From CAZGMJ01 sp964526785 (GTDB taxonomy: Bacteria; Planctomycetota; Phycisphaerae; Sedimentisphaerales; Anaerobacaceae), in contig CAZGMJ010000045.1 in the NCBI GenBank assembly GCA_964526785.1, positions 1 to 42,324 on the forward strand: 42,324 nucleotides of DNA, read 5' to 3'. The notes beneath the pieces are model-generated. The model was given only the letters and a program-made list of their open reading frames with translations. It searched no databases and was not told the origin of the DNA. The number at the start of each line of letters is the position of its first letter. Position 1 is the first letter of the stretch. A program made the position numbers and the translations under genes. Shown here in pieces: positions 1 through 9,152 of the stretch.

Positions 1-652
1 AGTCCTCTACACAACCTGATGGAGGTGAAGTGTTAGCGAAGCGCAAGGGCGTAGCCGTGAGGCTGGGTCTGAAGGAAGCGTGTAGCAAAGCCGTGACCTG
101 ACGAACAGAAACCGAATATGAGGCAGTTCCGGCCGGACGAGTTGGCCAAAGACAACGAAGTCCATATCCATCAATGACCTGAGCTGTAAATTCGGCGGGT
201 GTGCGGCGAAGGTTGTCGAGCTTACCTCGGGAGATCTCGATGGTGTCCCGAAATCGGGACTGAGGCAATCGTGAGGTTGCCTGACCGCGATTGAGAAGTC
301 AGCAGAGGGCATAGTATCCCGATGTATCGGGAGAAGGCCCGAACGGTCCCCCTCGTTGAGAGGGGTAAATGGAGTGGTCGTTAGGACTCGCAACTCATGG
401 TCGCAAGGCGGCGGAAAATCCAGATGGAACTGGCCTTTATGACAGAGGGTAGGGGTGAAGCCCCGACGGCTGCTCATAAAGGGACCGAAGCGTCGATGGC
501 GAAGCGAGAACCCGAAGGCCCGGCTTCGACTTCTTCAGGCCCTACTCTTGGTCCGAGTAGTTGATAGCTTAACCAGCCGAACCGCCGTGGTACGGACCCG
601 TACGCCCGGTGGTGTGACAGGGAAAGCCCGCGAGGGCATACCTATGTCGATT
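1..652 (+). mobile_element. Group II intron RNA, 5'-truncated by the window, no maturase gene
   Basis: The sequence reads as the ribozyme part of a bacterial group II intron. The left part (about 60-320) has the familiar domain I/II style of segments such as CCTGACGAACAGAAACCG and GAGAAGTCAGCAGAGG. The 3' end has a convincing domain V at about 580-613: a lower stem ACCGCCG/CGGTGGT, a two-base bulge, and an upper stem GTACG/CGTAC closed by a four-base loop. Domain VI follows at about 618-643, with AGG/CCT and GCCC/GGGC pairs closed by a GCGA loop and an unpaired A on the 3' side as a possible branch point. The 3' boundary near 652 is approximate. No reverse-transcriptase reading frame lies between domains I and V, where one normally sits in domain IV. 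The copy is therefore ORF-less: either a deletion derivative or one mobilised in trans. The 5' end lies outside the window. Confidence 0.75.
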
Positions 653-1014
653 TGTCTAAGTTCTTTTTCTGTGCTGGCTTATCGACCTCGTGAGTCGGTC
701 TCCTTTTTCGTAGAAACCGGACCTTGACGGTTGCCATCAATCGGCCTTGCCGGTGGTTGCTCATGTTGCAGTTGCTTTCCCGGTGTGGTACCATTCGGCG
801 CGTTGCGGGCTGGAGCAGAAGTGTACGCTGTCAAGTCCCGGTTTAGATTGGCGGCTCATTGTAGTCTCATGAGCACTAATAGCAAGCCTGGCCGGACTAT
901 CATCATGTATGGTGGTATTGCAGCAGGCCGCCTCGCTTTTTGTCAACGGGGACGGATTTCTTATGGAATGCCTGGGAGTAGTTGCAGGCAATGATGAAAC
1001 AGGGAGACAGAAGA
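653..1014. other. Intergenic, nothing recognised
   Basis: These 362 bases lie between the intron and the sulfatase gene. Short open frames on both strands have no signal peptide, motif or good ribosome binding site. A weak hairpin (CGAC/GTCG followed by CTTTTT near 684-709) could be the terminator of whatever gene the intron follows. It is too short to call. Confidence 0.4.
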
Positions 1015-2973
1015 ATGAATCGAAGAGAATTCATCCGACGATTTGGGCTGGCCGGAGCGACACTCTGTGCGGGAACCGCAGTTGCTGCTCGTCAGAGCGA
1101 GACCGCGGCGCAGAATCGAAGTGCGGGTGAAGGCCGTCGACCCAACATCGTTTACATCATGTCGGACGAACTGGCATATTATGAATTGTCGCATATGGGC
1201 AATCCAAGAATCCACACGCCGCGGATCGACCGAATGGCGGCAGAGGGTATCAGGTTCACTCAGGCACTGGCCGGTGCGCCGGTCTGCGCGCCGCTTCGCT
1301 GCACGCTTATGACGGGCAAACACATGGGCCATGCGTCCGTACGAGCCAACGATGGGGGGACACCGCTTCGGGCGGAAGAAGCGACCATCGCATCGATGCT
1401 CAAGGAAATCGGTTATGCTACGGGCGGCTTCGGGAAATGGGGCTGCGGAGGGCGCGATTCCACCGGTGTGCCGGAGAAACACGGCTTTGATGTGTTCTTC
1501 GGTTACTACGACCAAGTGCACGCGCATTCGTACTATCCTCCATATCTGATTCGCAACAGCGAAGAAGTCGAACTTGCGGGCAATGAGGGCGGGCGAAGCG
1601 GTCCGACCTATTCACATTATGCCATTATGGAGGAAGCTCTGGAATTCATACGTGCCAACAAGGAGCGTCCCTTCTTCTGCTATCTGCCTGTCACACCGCC
1701 GCACGGCATGTACGACATTCCGGAAGACGATCCCGCCTGGGAACTGTACAGGGATGACGAGTGGGCCGCGGATCCCGATGTATCGCAGGATGTGAAGAAC
1801 TATGCGGCTATGGTCACGATGGTCGATCGCAACGTCGGTCAAGTGCTCGACTTATTGGGCGAACTGGGTCTGGAAGATGAAACGATCGTGTTCTTTACGG
1901 GGGACAACGGCGGGCAGGACCGCTTTCGAAGCAAGGAGCATCCGCGGGGTTATTTCGGCCCCAACGTCGATCCAAAGACCGGGAGCGAGTTTCGCGGCGG
2001 CAAGGGGAATTTGTATGAAGGCGGGTTGCGTATACCCTTCATCGTTCGCTGGCCCGGGAAGATCCAGTCAGCGCAGGTGAGCGATCTGTTGTTCTATCAG
2101 CCTGATGTATTGCCGACGCTGGCTGAATTGACCGGCGCGCAATCGCCTCCCGGCGTTGATGGCTTGTCCATTCTGCCGGAACTTCTGGGGCCGGCAACAA
2201 TCGGCCGGAAGCAAGAACAACACGAATTTCTTTACTGGGAATATGGCCAACAGGTTGCGGTGCGCATGGGCAAGTGGAAGGCAATCAAGCCGGGGAGGAA
2301 CAGTCCGTGGGAACTATATGACCTGAATGCCGACATCAGCGAGGCAACTGATATCGCTGAAAAACACCCCGAGGTTCTCGCGCGAATGCAGGCATTTGCC
2401 GAGAAGTCACATGAACCGGTTCGCCCGGGCACATTCGAGACCCGCGTTCGTCATGAGAAAGACCGCAGAGCCAAGTGGGGATCGACTCGCAGGCAACGCG
2501 ACAGGGGGCGGGTTCACCACATTACCGACAAGGGCCTGATCCCGCCTGAAAGCTTGAAGCTCGTTCGTGTCAGCAGCGAGAACCTGGCGAACGATCGCCG
2601 GGCGGTTTATGCGCTCGACGGGGACCCGCGGACGCTCTGGCACTCTCGGTTCTCTGACAGACTGGATCGGCACCCGCACGAACTGGTGCTGGACCTGGGA
2701 GCGCCGCATGCAATCCGCGGCTTTCGTTACCTCGCCCGGCAGGATGCCGGTTGGAACGGCACATTCGGACAGACAGAGTTCTACATAAGCAATTCACCAG
2801 ACACATTCGGCACACCAGTTAAGCGGATAACTTTCAGGAAGGTCCGATCGCCTCAGGCGGCCGATATCGAAGAACCGGTCCGCGGGCGGTATGTGCTTGT
2901 GCGCATACTCTCTGAGGTCAACGGCAATCCCTGGGCGTCTGCTGCTCAGATCGGCGTTGTCGGTTCGAAGTAG
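1015..2973 (+). CDS. Exported arylsulfatase-like sulfatase with C-terminal discoidin-like domain
   Basis: This is a 652-residue type I sulfatase, expected to hydrolyse sulfate esters, probably on a sulfated polysaccharide or glycan, outside the cytoplasm. The start at 1015 follows a GGGAG site; an in-frame ATG at 982 is less well placed. The N-terminus carries a twin-arginine signal (RREFIRRFGLAG). The catalytic signature is CAPLRCTLMTGK with Cys91 as the residue to be converted to formylglycine. The usual serine of C-x-P-S-R is leucine here, which the looser C-x-P-x-R form allows. NIVYIMSDE near the N-terminus supplies the usual metal-binding acidic residues, and FFTGDNGG lies mid-protein. 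After the sulfatase fold (to about residue 480), residues about 515-650 resemble an F5/8 type C (discoidin) carbohydrate-binding domain (LWHSRF, LVLDLG, YVLVRIL). The substrate cannot be told from the sequence. Confidence 0.93.
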   Translation: MNRREFIRRFGLAGATLCAGTAVAARQSETAAQNRSAGEGRRPNIVYIMSDELAYYELSHMGNPRIHTPRIDRMAAEGIRFTQALAGAPVCAPLRCTLMTGKHMGHASVRANDGGTPLRAEEATIASMLKEIGYATGGFGKWGCGGRDSTGVPEKHGFDVFFGYYDQVHAHSYYPPYLIRNSEEVELAGNEGGRSGPTYSHYAIMEEALEFIRANKERPFFCYLPVTPPHGMYDIPEDDPAWELYRDDEWAADPDVSQDVKNYAAMVTMVDRNVGQVLDLLGELGLEDETIVFFTGDNGGQDRFRSKEHPRGYFGPNVDPKTGSEFRGGKGNLYEGGLRIPFIVRWPGKIQSAQVSDLLFYQPDVLPTLAELTGAQSPPGVDGLSILPELLGPATIGRKQEQHEFLYWEYGQQVAVRMGKWKAIKPGRNSPWELYDLNADISEATDIAEKHPEVLARMQAFAEKSHEPVRPGTFETRVRHEKDRRAKWGSTRRQRDRGRVHHITDKGLIPPESLKLVRVSSENLANDRRAVYALDGDPRTLWHSRFSDRLDRHPHELVLDLGAPHAIRGFRYLARQDAGWNGTFGQTEFYISNSPDTFGTPVKRITFRKVRSPQAADIEEPVRGRYVLVRILSEVNGNPWASAAQIGVVGSK

Positions 2974-3436
2974 ATCGGTGGGAAATCAGTTGGACAGAGC
3001 AGAGAACTGACAGCGAGTCAGGCGTCTTTCACGGTCATGCGCGGACTGCCAACGTGAGGCAGCGGTCCGAGTGGACGATCTCGGGGCTCTATCAATCGTA
3101 AGCACTTATGTCCAGGGCATCGCAGGAAATCTCCGAGGGGCAAGGGGGCTTTTCTTTCGGCAAGGCCGAGGACCGTCGGGAGGTAGTTTCCGTCACAGCG
3201 GGCTCTTGTTCTCTCACTCTCTGCTTGCATGCGATTGCCCTGCGGCGGGGGTGGCGTATTGCGCAGGTGATGCCTGGAAAAGCATTCGCTGATCGTTCGG
3301 AGATTAGACGTGAACGCGTGAGGGCCGTGTGCGATGCGGCGGCCGAATGTATGCTGGAAATTCGAAAGGAACTTGTTAGTATGACTCTCGGCAATGTGTG
3401 TGAGCCGCAACGAGCAACCATATTCTGAGGTGCCAA
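2974..3436. other. Intergenic, nothing recognised
   Basis: These 463 bases separate the sulfatase and the beta-helix gene. A 106-codon plus-strand frame at 3108-3428 and minus-strand frames of similar size look like chance frames: composition is poor, no motifs are visible and they overlap one another. The stretch may hold the promoter of the downstream gene, but no clear -35/-10 pair was seen. Confidence 0.4.
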
Positions 3437-5332
3437 ATGAGAACTGAGAACCGAGCGTTTGCGAATTCGATGATCTTTGGGATGTTCTTTGTCATTCTCT
3501 TTTCCGTCAAAGCGTGCGCTGCCAATTATTACGTCTCGCCTGAGGGTGACGATGAGAATCCGGGTACGCTGTCACATCCTTTCCGGACGCTGTTGCGCGC
3601 TCAAGAAGCGGTTCGCGCGGAGGTGGCAGAGGGTCTTGATGCGGATATTCAGGTGGTTGTGCGTGAAGGAACATATCGACTGACAGAACCGCTCGTTCTC
3701 GGCCCACGAGACTGCGGTTCGGACCGCTTTGGAGTCGTCTACAAAGCCTTTCGCGGTGAATGCGTAGTAATCAGTGGAGGGCGGCCCATCACAGGTTGGC
3801 GCAAAGCGGCCAACGGCGTATGGCAAACAAACATTCCGCAGGTAAAGAACGGCAATTGGGCATTTCGGCAGCTCTTCGTCGACGGCGATCGTGCAGTTCG
3901 GGCAAGGCACCCGAATCAGGGGTATCTACGCGTGGAGAAGGTTGGCGCCGACCGCCGGACGCATTTTCAATTTGGTCGGGGCGACATTCCTGTCCTGTCC
4001 GATCTGTCCGGGGTGGAATTAGTGTTCTTGCATGACTGGTCCATTTCACGTGTTCCCATCAAAAACATCGAGCGAAGTTCTCGGACATTGACGGTGGAAC
4101 ACCAGATCGGGGGGAATGCCAGTTGGGCGGTAATGGACTGGTTCGAGAAGCAGCCACGATATTATCTGGAGAATTCGGCGGCGTTTCTCGATAGCCCCGG
4201 CGAATGGTGCCTTGATACGGAGTCGGGCGTACTTTCTTATGTGCCGTTGCCCGATCAGGATATGGCGGATTTGCACGTTGTGGCTCCGGTGACGGAACAG
4301 TTAGTGGTTGTTCGCGGAAATGAGGATCGTCCGGCGAAGAACGTGCATTTCAAAGGCCTCACATTTGCGCACACGGCATGGCAGCCTGACGGCGGCGTTT
4401 ACTGGGGACGTCAGGCGTGCACGTATTGGTCCCCGGCTACCGCGAACCGCGAGAGATCGCACGATCCCGCATCCCCTGCAACGGTTCATTTCGAGAGGGC
4501 GGTGTCATGCAGTCTGGAAGGCTGCGAGATTCGGAACTCGGGTCCGTCAGCCGTCTGGCTGGGCAGGCAGTGCGAGAACTGCAAAGTCAGCGGATGCTAT
4601 GTTTATGATGCGGGGGGCAACGGTGTGATGATCGGCGAAGGCCAAGTGCGGCACATCGAGGGGAACCCCTGGTGGGAGACTGCTCCCGAGCAGGCTGCTA
4701 CGGCCAATGTGGTATGCAACAGCCTTGTCGAGGATTGTGGCCGGGAATTGTTCGGGGCCGTGGGAGTATGGGTGGGCCTTGCGGCCCGAACCAGCATTAC
4801 GAACAACGAAATACGCGCTTTGCCCTATACGGGCGTTTCAGTCGGTTGGATGTGGTGGAATCCGCGGTCGAGGCCGGAGCCGCGCAAGACGCCTGCCCGG
4901 CAGAACGTCGTTGCCGACAACCACATTCACGATATTATGCGCGTTCTGTCCGACGGAGGTGGAATCTATACCCTGGGCCTGCAACCAGATTCGTTTCTGC
5001 GGGGCAATGTCATACACGGTATTCCCGCGAATGTGGGCAGGGCTGAGAGCAACGGCATGTTCCTTGACCAGGGGACCGGCGGTTTCGTTATTGAGGACAA
5101 CGTGATTTACGATGTGGATCGTTCCCCTCTGCGATTTCACAAGGGTTATGAGAACCTCGTACTGAACAACGTACTTGGTGTACGCAAGGGTGTGCCAGTC
5201 GTTCGCTACAACGACACAAAAGAAGAACGCATCGAACTGCAGGGCAACCGAATCATAAATGTAGAGGAAGGCACACCGAAGACTATGGAGAAGATAGCTC
5301 AACATGCGCTGAAACAGGCGGGCCTGCAATAG
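3437..5332 (+). CDS. Secreted right-handed beta-helix protein, GH141-like
   Basis: This is a 631-residue exported protein. It has a Sec signal peptide (hydrophobic MIFGMFFVILFSVKACA) and then the YYVSPEGDDENPGTLSHPF opening typical of secreted parallel beta-helix (DUF1565-type) enzymes. The N-terminal third has the pattern GGRPITGW...W followed by LFVDGDRAVRARHPN, which I associate with family GH141 (alpha-L-fucosidase/xylanase-type enzymes). The second half is repetitive beta-helix sequence rich in N-x-I/V and G-x-x motifs, ending with NRIINVEEG. A GAGGTG ribosome site precedes the ATG. It follows the sulfatase on the same strand, consistent with joint breakdown of a sulfated, possibly fucose-containing polymer. 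The family assignment is from pattern memory; the broader beta-helix call is firm. Confidence 0.85.
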   Translation: MRTENRAFANSMIFGMFFVILFSVKACAANYYVSPEGDDENPGTLSHPFRTLLRAQEAVRAEVAEGLDADIQVVVREGTYRLTEPLVLGPRDCGSDRFGVVYKAFRGECVVISGGRPITGWRKAANGVWQTNIPQVKNGNWAFRQLFVDGDRAVRARHPNQGYLRVEKVGADRRTHFQFGRGDIPVLSDLSGVELVFLHDWSISRVPIKNIERSSRTLTVEHQIGGNASWAVMDWFEKQPRYYLENSAAFLDSPGEWCLDTESGVLSYVPLPDQDMADLHVVAPVTEQLVVVRGNEDRPAKNVHFKGLTFAHTAWQPDGGVYWGRQACTYWSPATANRERSHDPASPATVHFERAVSCSLEGCEIRNSGPSAVWLGRQCENCKVSGCYVYDAGGNGVMIGEGQVRHIEGNPWWETAPEQAATANVVCNSLVEDCGRELFGAVGVWVGLAARTSITNNEIRALPYTGVSVGWMWWNPRSRPEPRKTPARQNVVADNHIHDIMRVLSDGGGIYTLGLQPDSFLRGNVIHGIPANVGRAESNGMFLDQGTGGFVIEDNVIYDVDRSPLRFHKGYENLVLNNVLGVRKGVPVVRYNDTKEERIELQGNRIINVEEGTPKTMEKIAQHALKQAGLQ

Positions 5333-5385
5333 CGACATTGTGAGAGAATGGTATGCTTAAGGTGTCGAAGACTGTGAATGGCGTT

Positions 5386-5646
5386 TTAGATCGCTCCTCT
5401 GCGACGCAGGACCACGACGAAGCCAAAGCCAATCGTGCCGAAAGCAAGGGCTTCCGGAATGCCATTTCGTCGTGCGGTGGAAGTTTGGGCGCTGTTCCGG
5501 CTTGTGGTGACTTGTGGGAGCACAAGCATGCGGCTCTGATCGTGCTCGATCTCATCGGCTTCCACGCAGCTTTCAGCCGACCATATAGTCGCCAATGGCA
5601 ATAGAGCGAGCCAAATCGTGATGCATATCGTTTTCAATGGTCGCAT
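5386..5646 (-). CDS. Small exported protein with PEP-CTERM-like sorting signal
   Basis: This 86-residue frame starts with a clean signal peptide (MRPLKTICITIWLALLPLA). A polar stretch of about 45 residues follows. The end is a PEP-CTERM-like tail: IPEALAFG, a hydrophobic helix (TIGFGFVVVL) and the basic cluster RRR. Such tails direct proteins to exosortase for sorting to the cell surface. The mature part between the two signals is very short. The frame continues upstream to 5817, but only this ATG gives a signal peptide at the N-terminus. The ribosome site (GGGG just before ATG) is poor. It converges with the upstream beta-helix gene. It may be a degraded remnant of a longer PEP-CTERM protein or a true miniprotein. 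Confidence 0.5.
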   Translation of the reverse strand: MRPLKTICITIWLALLPLATIWSAESCVEADEIEHDQSRMLVLPQVTTSRNSAQTSTARRNGIPEALAFGTIGFGFVVVLRRRGAI

Positions 5647-5937
5647 CCCCCGGGCCGAGTGAGTCGGCCAATGTTGTGTTAGAAGTGGCCTCCGTGCCAC
5701 ACACCAACAAATCCCTGTTACCATATAGATCGGCATTACCGGACCAATATCATTAGGCTTTCCTGGCGAAAAAATTAGCCAGATGCGCGCGATGCTGCAT
5801 TTCCTGCCTTGATTCAAGAGAGCCGACTCGTCTCGGTGATGGCAGAATGATCCCGGAGGAGTTTTTGAGGACGGGGCCGGCAGGCGGGATGTCGCCGGCT
5901 GTTGAATTTGGGCGAGCCTGGTCGATAGAGGATTGGC

Positions 5938-7716
5938 CTAATGGTTCTGACTGATGCGCCAGGTGATTGTGTTATGACCGTCGTCGAGATCAGCCAGCGG
6001 CCCCGGGACTGGCGGTCGGAATGGCTTGCCGTTGATGTCGGTATCGACGGACAGGGGATTGCCATAGCGATCTTCGATAGTCTGGCCGACGGTCGAGAAC
6101 AGGCCGACCAGTTTGGCGTCGACCAGGGGACCCTGGGTTGCCGGAAGTGTAGCATTGGCGAAGAAGCTGATCGTTGTCCCCAGCGTCTGGTCTTCAATCT
6201 TCAACTTGACAGCCGAAGGATAGACTTCGCTGTGCTCGTCGCCGAACGTACTCGGATTCGCCCCGTCGAGAAAGACGTTATAGTCTGATTCGTAGCCCGG
6301 AGCGGACTTGACCTTGGCGAGTCCTTCGTGGGCGAATATGTTGTTGAACCACTTGGTTTCTCGCGCGGTTCCGGTTTTGCGGCCGGCTGAGAGGGTCGTG
6401 TGCGGCTTGTAGTACGCCGATCGCCGACTCGTATCCGGGCTGTAGTCATAGTTGCAATCAACGAGGAGATTGTGGGCGAACACGGTTGCCTCCGAATTGC
6501 TCCGGACAGACCGGCCGATCAACACGTTATTGTCAACGAGAGTCGGGCCGTGGTTCATCTCCAGAAAGACGGTGGCGGCCTGGGTATCATAGATGATATT
6601 GCGGCTGATTCGAATACCCTGGTTACCAAAATCGATCCAGATGCCGAATGCTCCCTGCTGCTGATGATACACGCCGCGAATCAGATTATCACTGATGACC
6701 GTATCGACACTGTTGTGGAACTTGATCGCCGCTGTTTCCCAGCCGCCGAACTCCATGCGGTAGTTTGTCTGCTCGATGAGATTGCCCGATATGAGAGATC
6801 GCGTTGCCCCTTTCTGGCCCGCGATTCCGGCCTGGCCGCATCGCCTGATGATATTGTTGCGTACGATGTGGTCGCCATATGCGTTGATGTCCTCGTAGTC
6901 AACGCCCGGAGCGTGGCCGAGAATGATGCCTACACATCGTGCGTTTGTGATCGAGCAGTTCTGGATGATCCAGCGCTTGCCCATCCGGGTCCCAACGGCG
7001 CCGGTCTGCAGTTCCAGGACGGGCGGGGCCCAGTTCGCGGCTGCGTGCATGAAGTCAAAGCCATCGACGGTGATGTACTTCAGGCCCGTAATCTCGGGCA
7101 TAAAGAGGCTCTCGCGAACGTTGATCTCGGTCACTTCCGTATTGGGATTGGCTCGGCCGAAGTTTGCCCGTATCGTTGTCGTCTCACCGCTGACTTCGCA
7201 GTGCCACGAATGTTCGGTGAGAGCGACCTTGTCGGCTGTCTTCTTCTCATACAAGGCCTCGCCGTTCAGATAGACGTCGCCACGGTGATGCCATTGGCCA
7301 TAATTGAGCCAGCCGCCCGATACCTTGAGCTCGTACGGATTGTATTGGCCAAAGAACGAGTTGGGCAGCTTGACTCGCCAGACGTTGCCGTTTGCGCGCT
7401 TCCAGCCTTTGATCCGTTCGGATCCTTTCACGAGGACTTCCTCGTTCGGCGCAGCGCGATAAACGATGCGTTTGTCTTCAGCCGTTCCTCCGCGAGCGGG
7501 CTTGATCCATTCACGGTACGTGCCTGCATGCACCGTTACGATATCGCCCGGTCGTGCGACGGCGGCCGCCTTGCCGATGGTCTGGTAGGGCTCGGCAATG
7601 GTGCCCGGAGCGGAATCGCGGCCAGTCTTGGCAACGTGTATTTCGCGTGCGAAAAGCGATTCACCACCACAGGTGATACAGATGGAAAGACTCAGCAAGA
7701 GAGTGTATTGTTTCAC
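5938..7716 (-). CDS. Secreted right-handed beta-helix protein, probable polysaccharide-active enzyme
   Basis: This is a 592-residue exported protein with a GTG start preceded by AGGGG eight bases upstream. The signal peptide is followed by REIHVAKTGRDSAPGTIAEPYQTIGKAA, the standard DUF1565 opening of secreted beta-helix proteins (quoted here only as family style; key residues are the HVAKTG and PYQTI blocks). VTVHAGTYREWI and GSERIKGW follow. The middle (about residues 200-400) is parallel beta-helix with many N-N-I-I and G-N-L-I rungs. The C-terminal part ends with a small domain containing DTDINGKPFRPPVPG. Such proteins are polysaccharide lyases, epimerases or hydrolases; no catalytic residues could be assigned. 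It lies on the opposite strand to the sulfatase and GH141-like genes but probably has a related job. Confidence 0.85.
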   Translation of the reverse strand: MKQYTLLLSLSICITCGGESLFAREIHVAKTGRDSAPGTIAEPYQTIGKAAAVARPGDIVTVHAGTYREWIKPARGGTAEDKRIVYRAAPNEEVLVKGSERIKGWKRANGNVWRVKLPNSFFGQYNPYELKVSGGWLNYGQWHHRGDVYLNGEALYEKKTADKVALTEHSWHCEVSGETTTIRANFGRANPNTEVTEINVRESLFMPEITGLKYITVDGFDFMHAAANWAPPVLELQTGAVGTRMGKRWIIQNCSITNARCVGIILGHAPGVDYEDINAYGDHIVRNNIIRRCGQAGIAGQKGATRSLISGNLIEQTNYRMEFGGWETAAIKFHNSVDTVISDNLIRGVYHQQQGAFGIWIDFGNQGIRISRNIIYDTQAATVFLEMNHGPTLVDNNVLIGRSVRSNSEATVFAHNLLVDCNYDYSPDTSRRSAYYKPHTTLSAGRKTGTARETKWFNNIFAHEGLAKVKSAPGYESDYNVFLDGANPSTFGDEHSEVYPSAVKLKIEDQTLGTTISFFANATLPATQGPLVDAKLVGLFSTVGQTIEDRYGNPLSVDTDINGKPFRPPVPGPLADLDDGHNTITWRISQNH

Positions 7717-8021
7717 GGCGTTACCCCTGTATTCAAGTGAGCATATTCATCAAACAGCGGCACCTTGCATTCTTGTGGAGGCAACCACTATAGAGCGACC
7801 ATCATACTTTGCATTGACGTAGCGCTCAATGCTCCTCTGTATACTCAGAAGGGGCCTTGGGAATACGGACAATGCGTGTTACTTCTGCCCGGCAACATGC
7901 CTTCTACCTATAGATACCGCCCTCATGCACCAGACTGGCAGGGCGGGGCATTACTGTTCGATATGTCCCAGACAAATGATCGCATTCCTGACCGACAGGC
8001 TGCAGAAGGAAGGAGTCCGAG
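7717..8021. other. Divergent intergenic region
   Basis: These 305 bases lie between two divergent exported-protein genes and must hold both promoters. On the plus strand TTGACG (7815-7820) and TATACT (7841-7846) match sigma-70 hexamers, but the 20-base spacer is too long for a confident call. No coding frame was accepted. Confidence 0.4.
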
Positions 8022-9065
8022 ATGGAAACAGCAGGTAGTACGGCAATCAGGTTCGCCGGCCGTCGCTTGATTCCGTGGATGCGAGACGAATATGTGTTGC
8101 CTCTGTGTGTGCTGATATGCCTATGGGGATTCGGTCAGACGGCTGTGGGCGTGCCAGGGTCCAATCTCTTCAGCGAATCGCGGGCACCTGTTCGCAAGTC
8201 GATCTTCCACACGCTGTATGACGTCGCCGCGATACAGACCTTTGCACAGATGCCTGAGCGCATTCGACCAGAAGCAGACCCGGCGGCCGACGTCCGAAGA
8301 GTGGAGCCGGTGATACAAAAGACGCTCATCTTCGAAGATTCGTTCGACACGGAGAACCGGGGTATGGGAAATCTGCATTATCGCGGCTTTGCGGAATGGC
8401 TCGTAACGAAAGGCGAGGTTGATCTGGTCGGGGCGGGATTTCGCTATGCTGACGCAGAAGGCGATCTGCACATCGATCTGTGCGGAACAAAGTATCTGGC
8501 CAATGAATCGGTGCCGGGAATGCTGCGGTCCAAGAACGCATTCGATTTGACACCGGCGACATACGTGCTGGAATTCGAACTGGCGTGCAGACCTGAGCCG
8601 GTAGAGGGAACTTTGCACGTGCAACTTGCGAATGCCTACGACGAGGTTCTTGCGCTGGATACGTCCGACTATTGCGGCCGCTTCCGGCTACTGTCCGGAA
8701 AGATTGATGTCCGGGAGTCCACAACAGGCCGCCTTTCATTCGAATATCGTGGACAACATCGAGGCGACATCCTGCTGGACAATATCAGGCTCTGGAAGAT
8801 GCCTGACAGAGCGATAGAAGCCCACCATCGCATCACCGAATCCAAGGGATCCCGCCCTCGCGATTCCAAAGGTGAACCGGACATTGTCAGTGCAGAAGCC
8901 GTTCCGGCCGAACCGCCGCTCAGCCTGGGGGAGATCATACGCACGCTGGATGGGTTCTGCAGTATGGCCGTCAAGATGCAGGCGGCTCTGCTCGAAACGC
9001 AGGCGGGACAGAACATTGCCGATGAGGCCGGTGATCTCGACGACGATCGGCGGGACGGTCGGTAA
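8022..9065 (+). CDS. Exported protein with PEP-CTERM-type beta-sandwich module, function unknown
   Basis: This is a 347-residue protein. The start is supported by a strong AAGGAAGGAG site eight bases upstream. A long basic N-region is followed by a hydrophobic segment (VLPLCVLICLWGF), giving a signal peptide or membrane anchor. Residues about 120-260 match the layout of a beta-sandwich common in PEP-CTERM proteins: GFAEWLVTKGEVDLVGAGF, then a short LHIDLCGT strand, LTPATYVLEFELAC, and finally GDILLDNIRLW. The C-terminal 80 residues are charged and end in an acidic/basic tail, not in a PEP-CTERM signal. No catalytic motif is seen. It is probably a surface or extracellular binding protein. The next gene downstream runs toward it. 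Confidence 0.75.
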   Translation: METAGSTAIRFAGRRLIPWMRDEYVLPLCVLICLWGFGQTAVGVPGSNLFSESRAPVRKSIFHTLYDVAAIQTFAQMPERIRPEADPAADVRRVEPVIQKTLIFEDSFDTENRGMGNLHYRGFAEWLVTKGEVDLVGAGFRYADAEGDLHIDLCGTKYLANESVPGMLRSKNAFDLTPATYVLEFELACRPEPVEGTLHVQLANAYDEVLALDTSDYCGRFRLLSGKIDVRESTTGRLSFEYRGQHRGDILLDNIRLWKMPDRAIEAHHRITESKGSRPRDSKGEPDIVSAEAVPAEPPLSLGEIIRTLDGFCSMAVKMQAALLETQAGQNIADEAGDLDDDRRDGR

Positions 9066-9152
9066 TTCGTGTTCTGAGATCGCCTGGGTGCAAGGGAGTT
9101 GAGGAAAAGACGGCGCACCGGTCTGTTGCCCTGAGTTTCGAGAAACGTCTCC

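Noticed and set aside
7..477. 156-codon minus-strand frame, often annotated as a hypothetical protein
   Set aside because: It runs antisense through the structured group II intron RNA; such frames arise from the ribozyme sequence.
455..727. 90-codon plus-strand frame as a maturase remnant
   Set aside because: It covers intron domains V and VI and shows no reverse-transcriptase or maturase motif.
3108..3428. 106-codon plus-strand frame before the GH141-like gene
   Set aside because: No motif, no ribosome site and several competing frames on the other strand; composition is unlike neighbouring proteins.
5877..5905. GCCGGC inverted repeat after the second beta-helix gene as a terminator
   Set aside because: Six-base arms with a large loop and no T-run on the relevant strand.
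6400..7740. 446-codon plus-strand open frame
   Set aside because: It is antisense to the whole beta-helix gene, whose signal peptide, ribosome site and rung pattern are clear. The frame stays open because of codon bias on the real strand.
7815..7846. TTGACG and TATACT as a promoter for the gene at 8022
   Set aside because: The spacer is 20 bases, outside the usual 16-18 range; kept only as a note in the intergenic entry.
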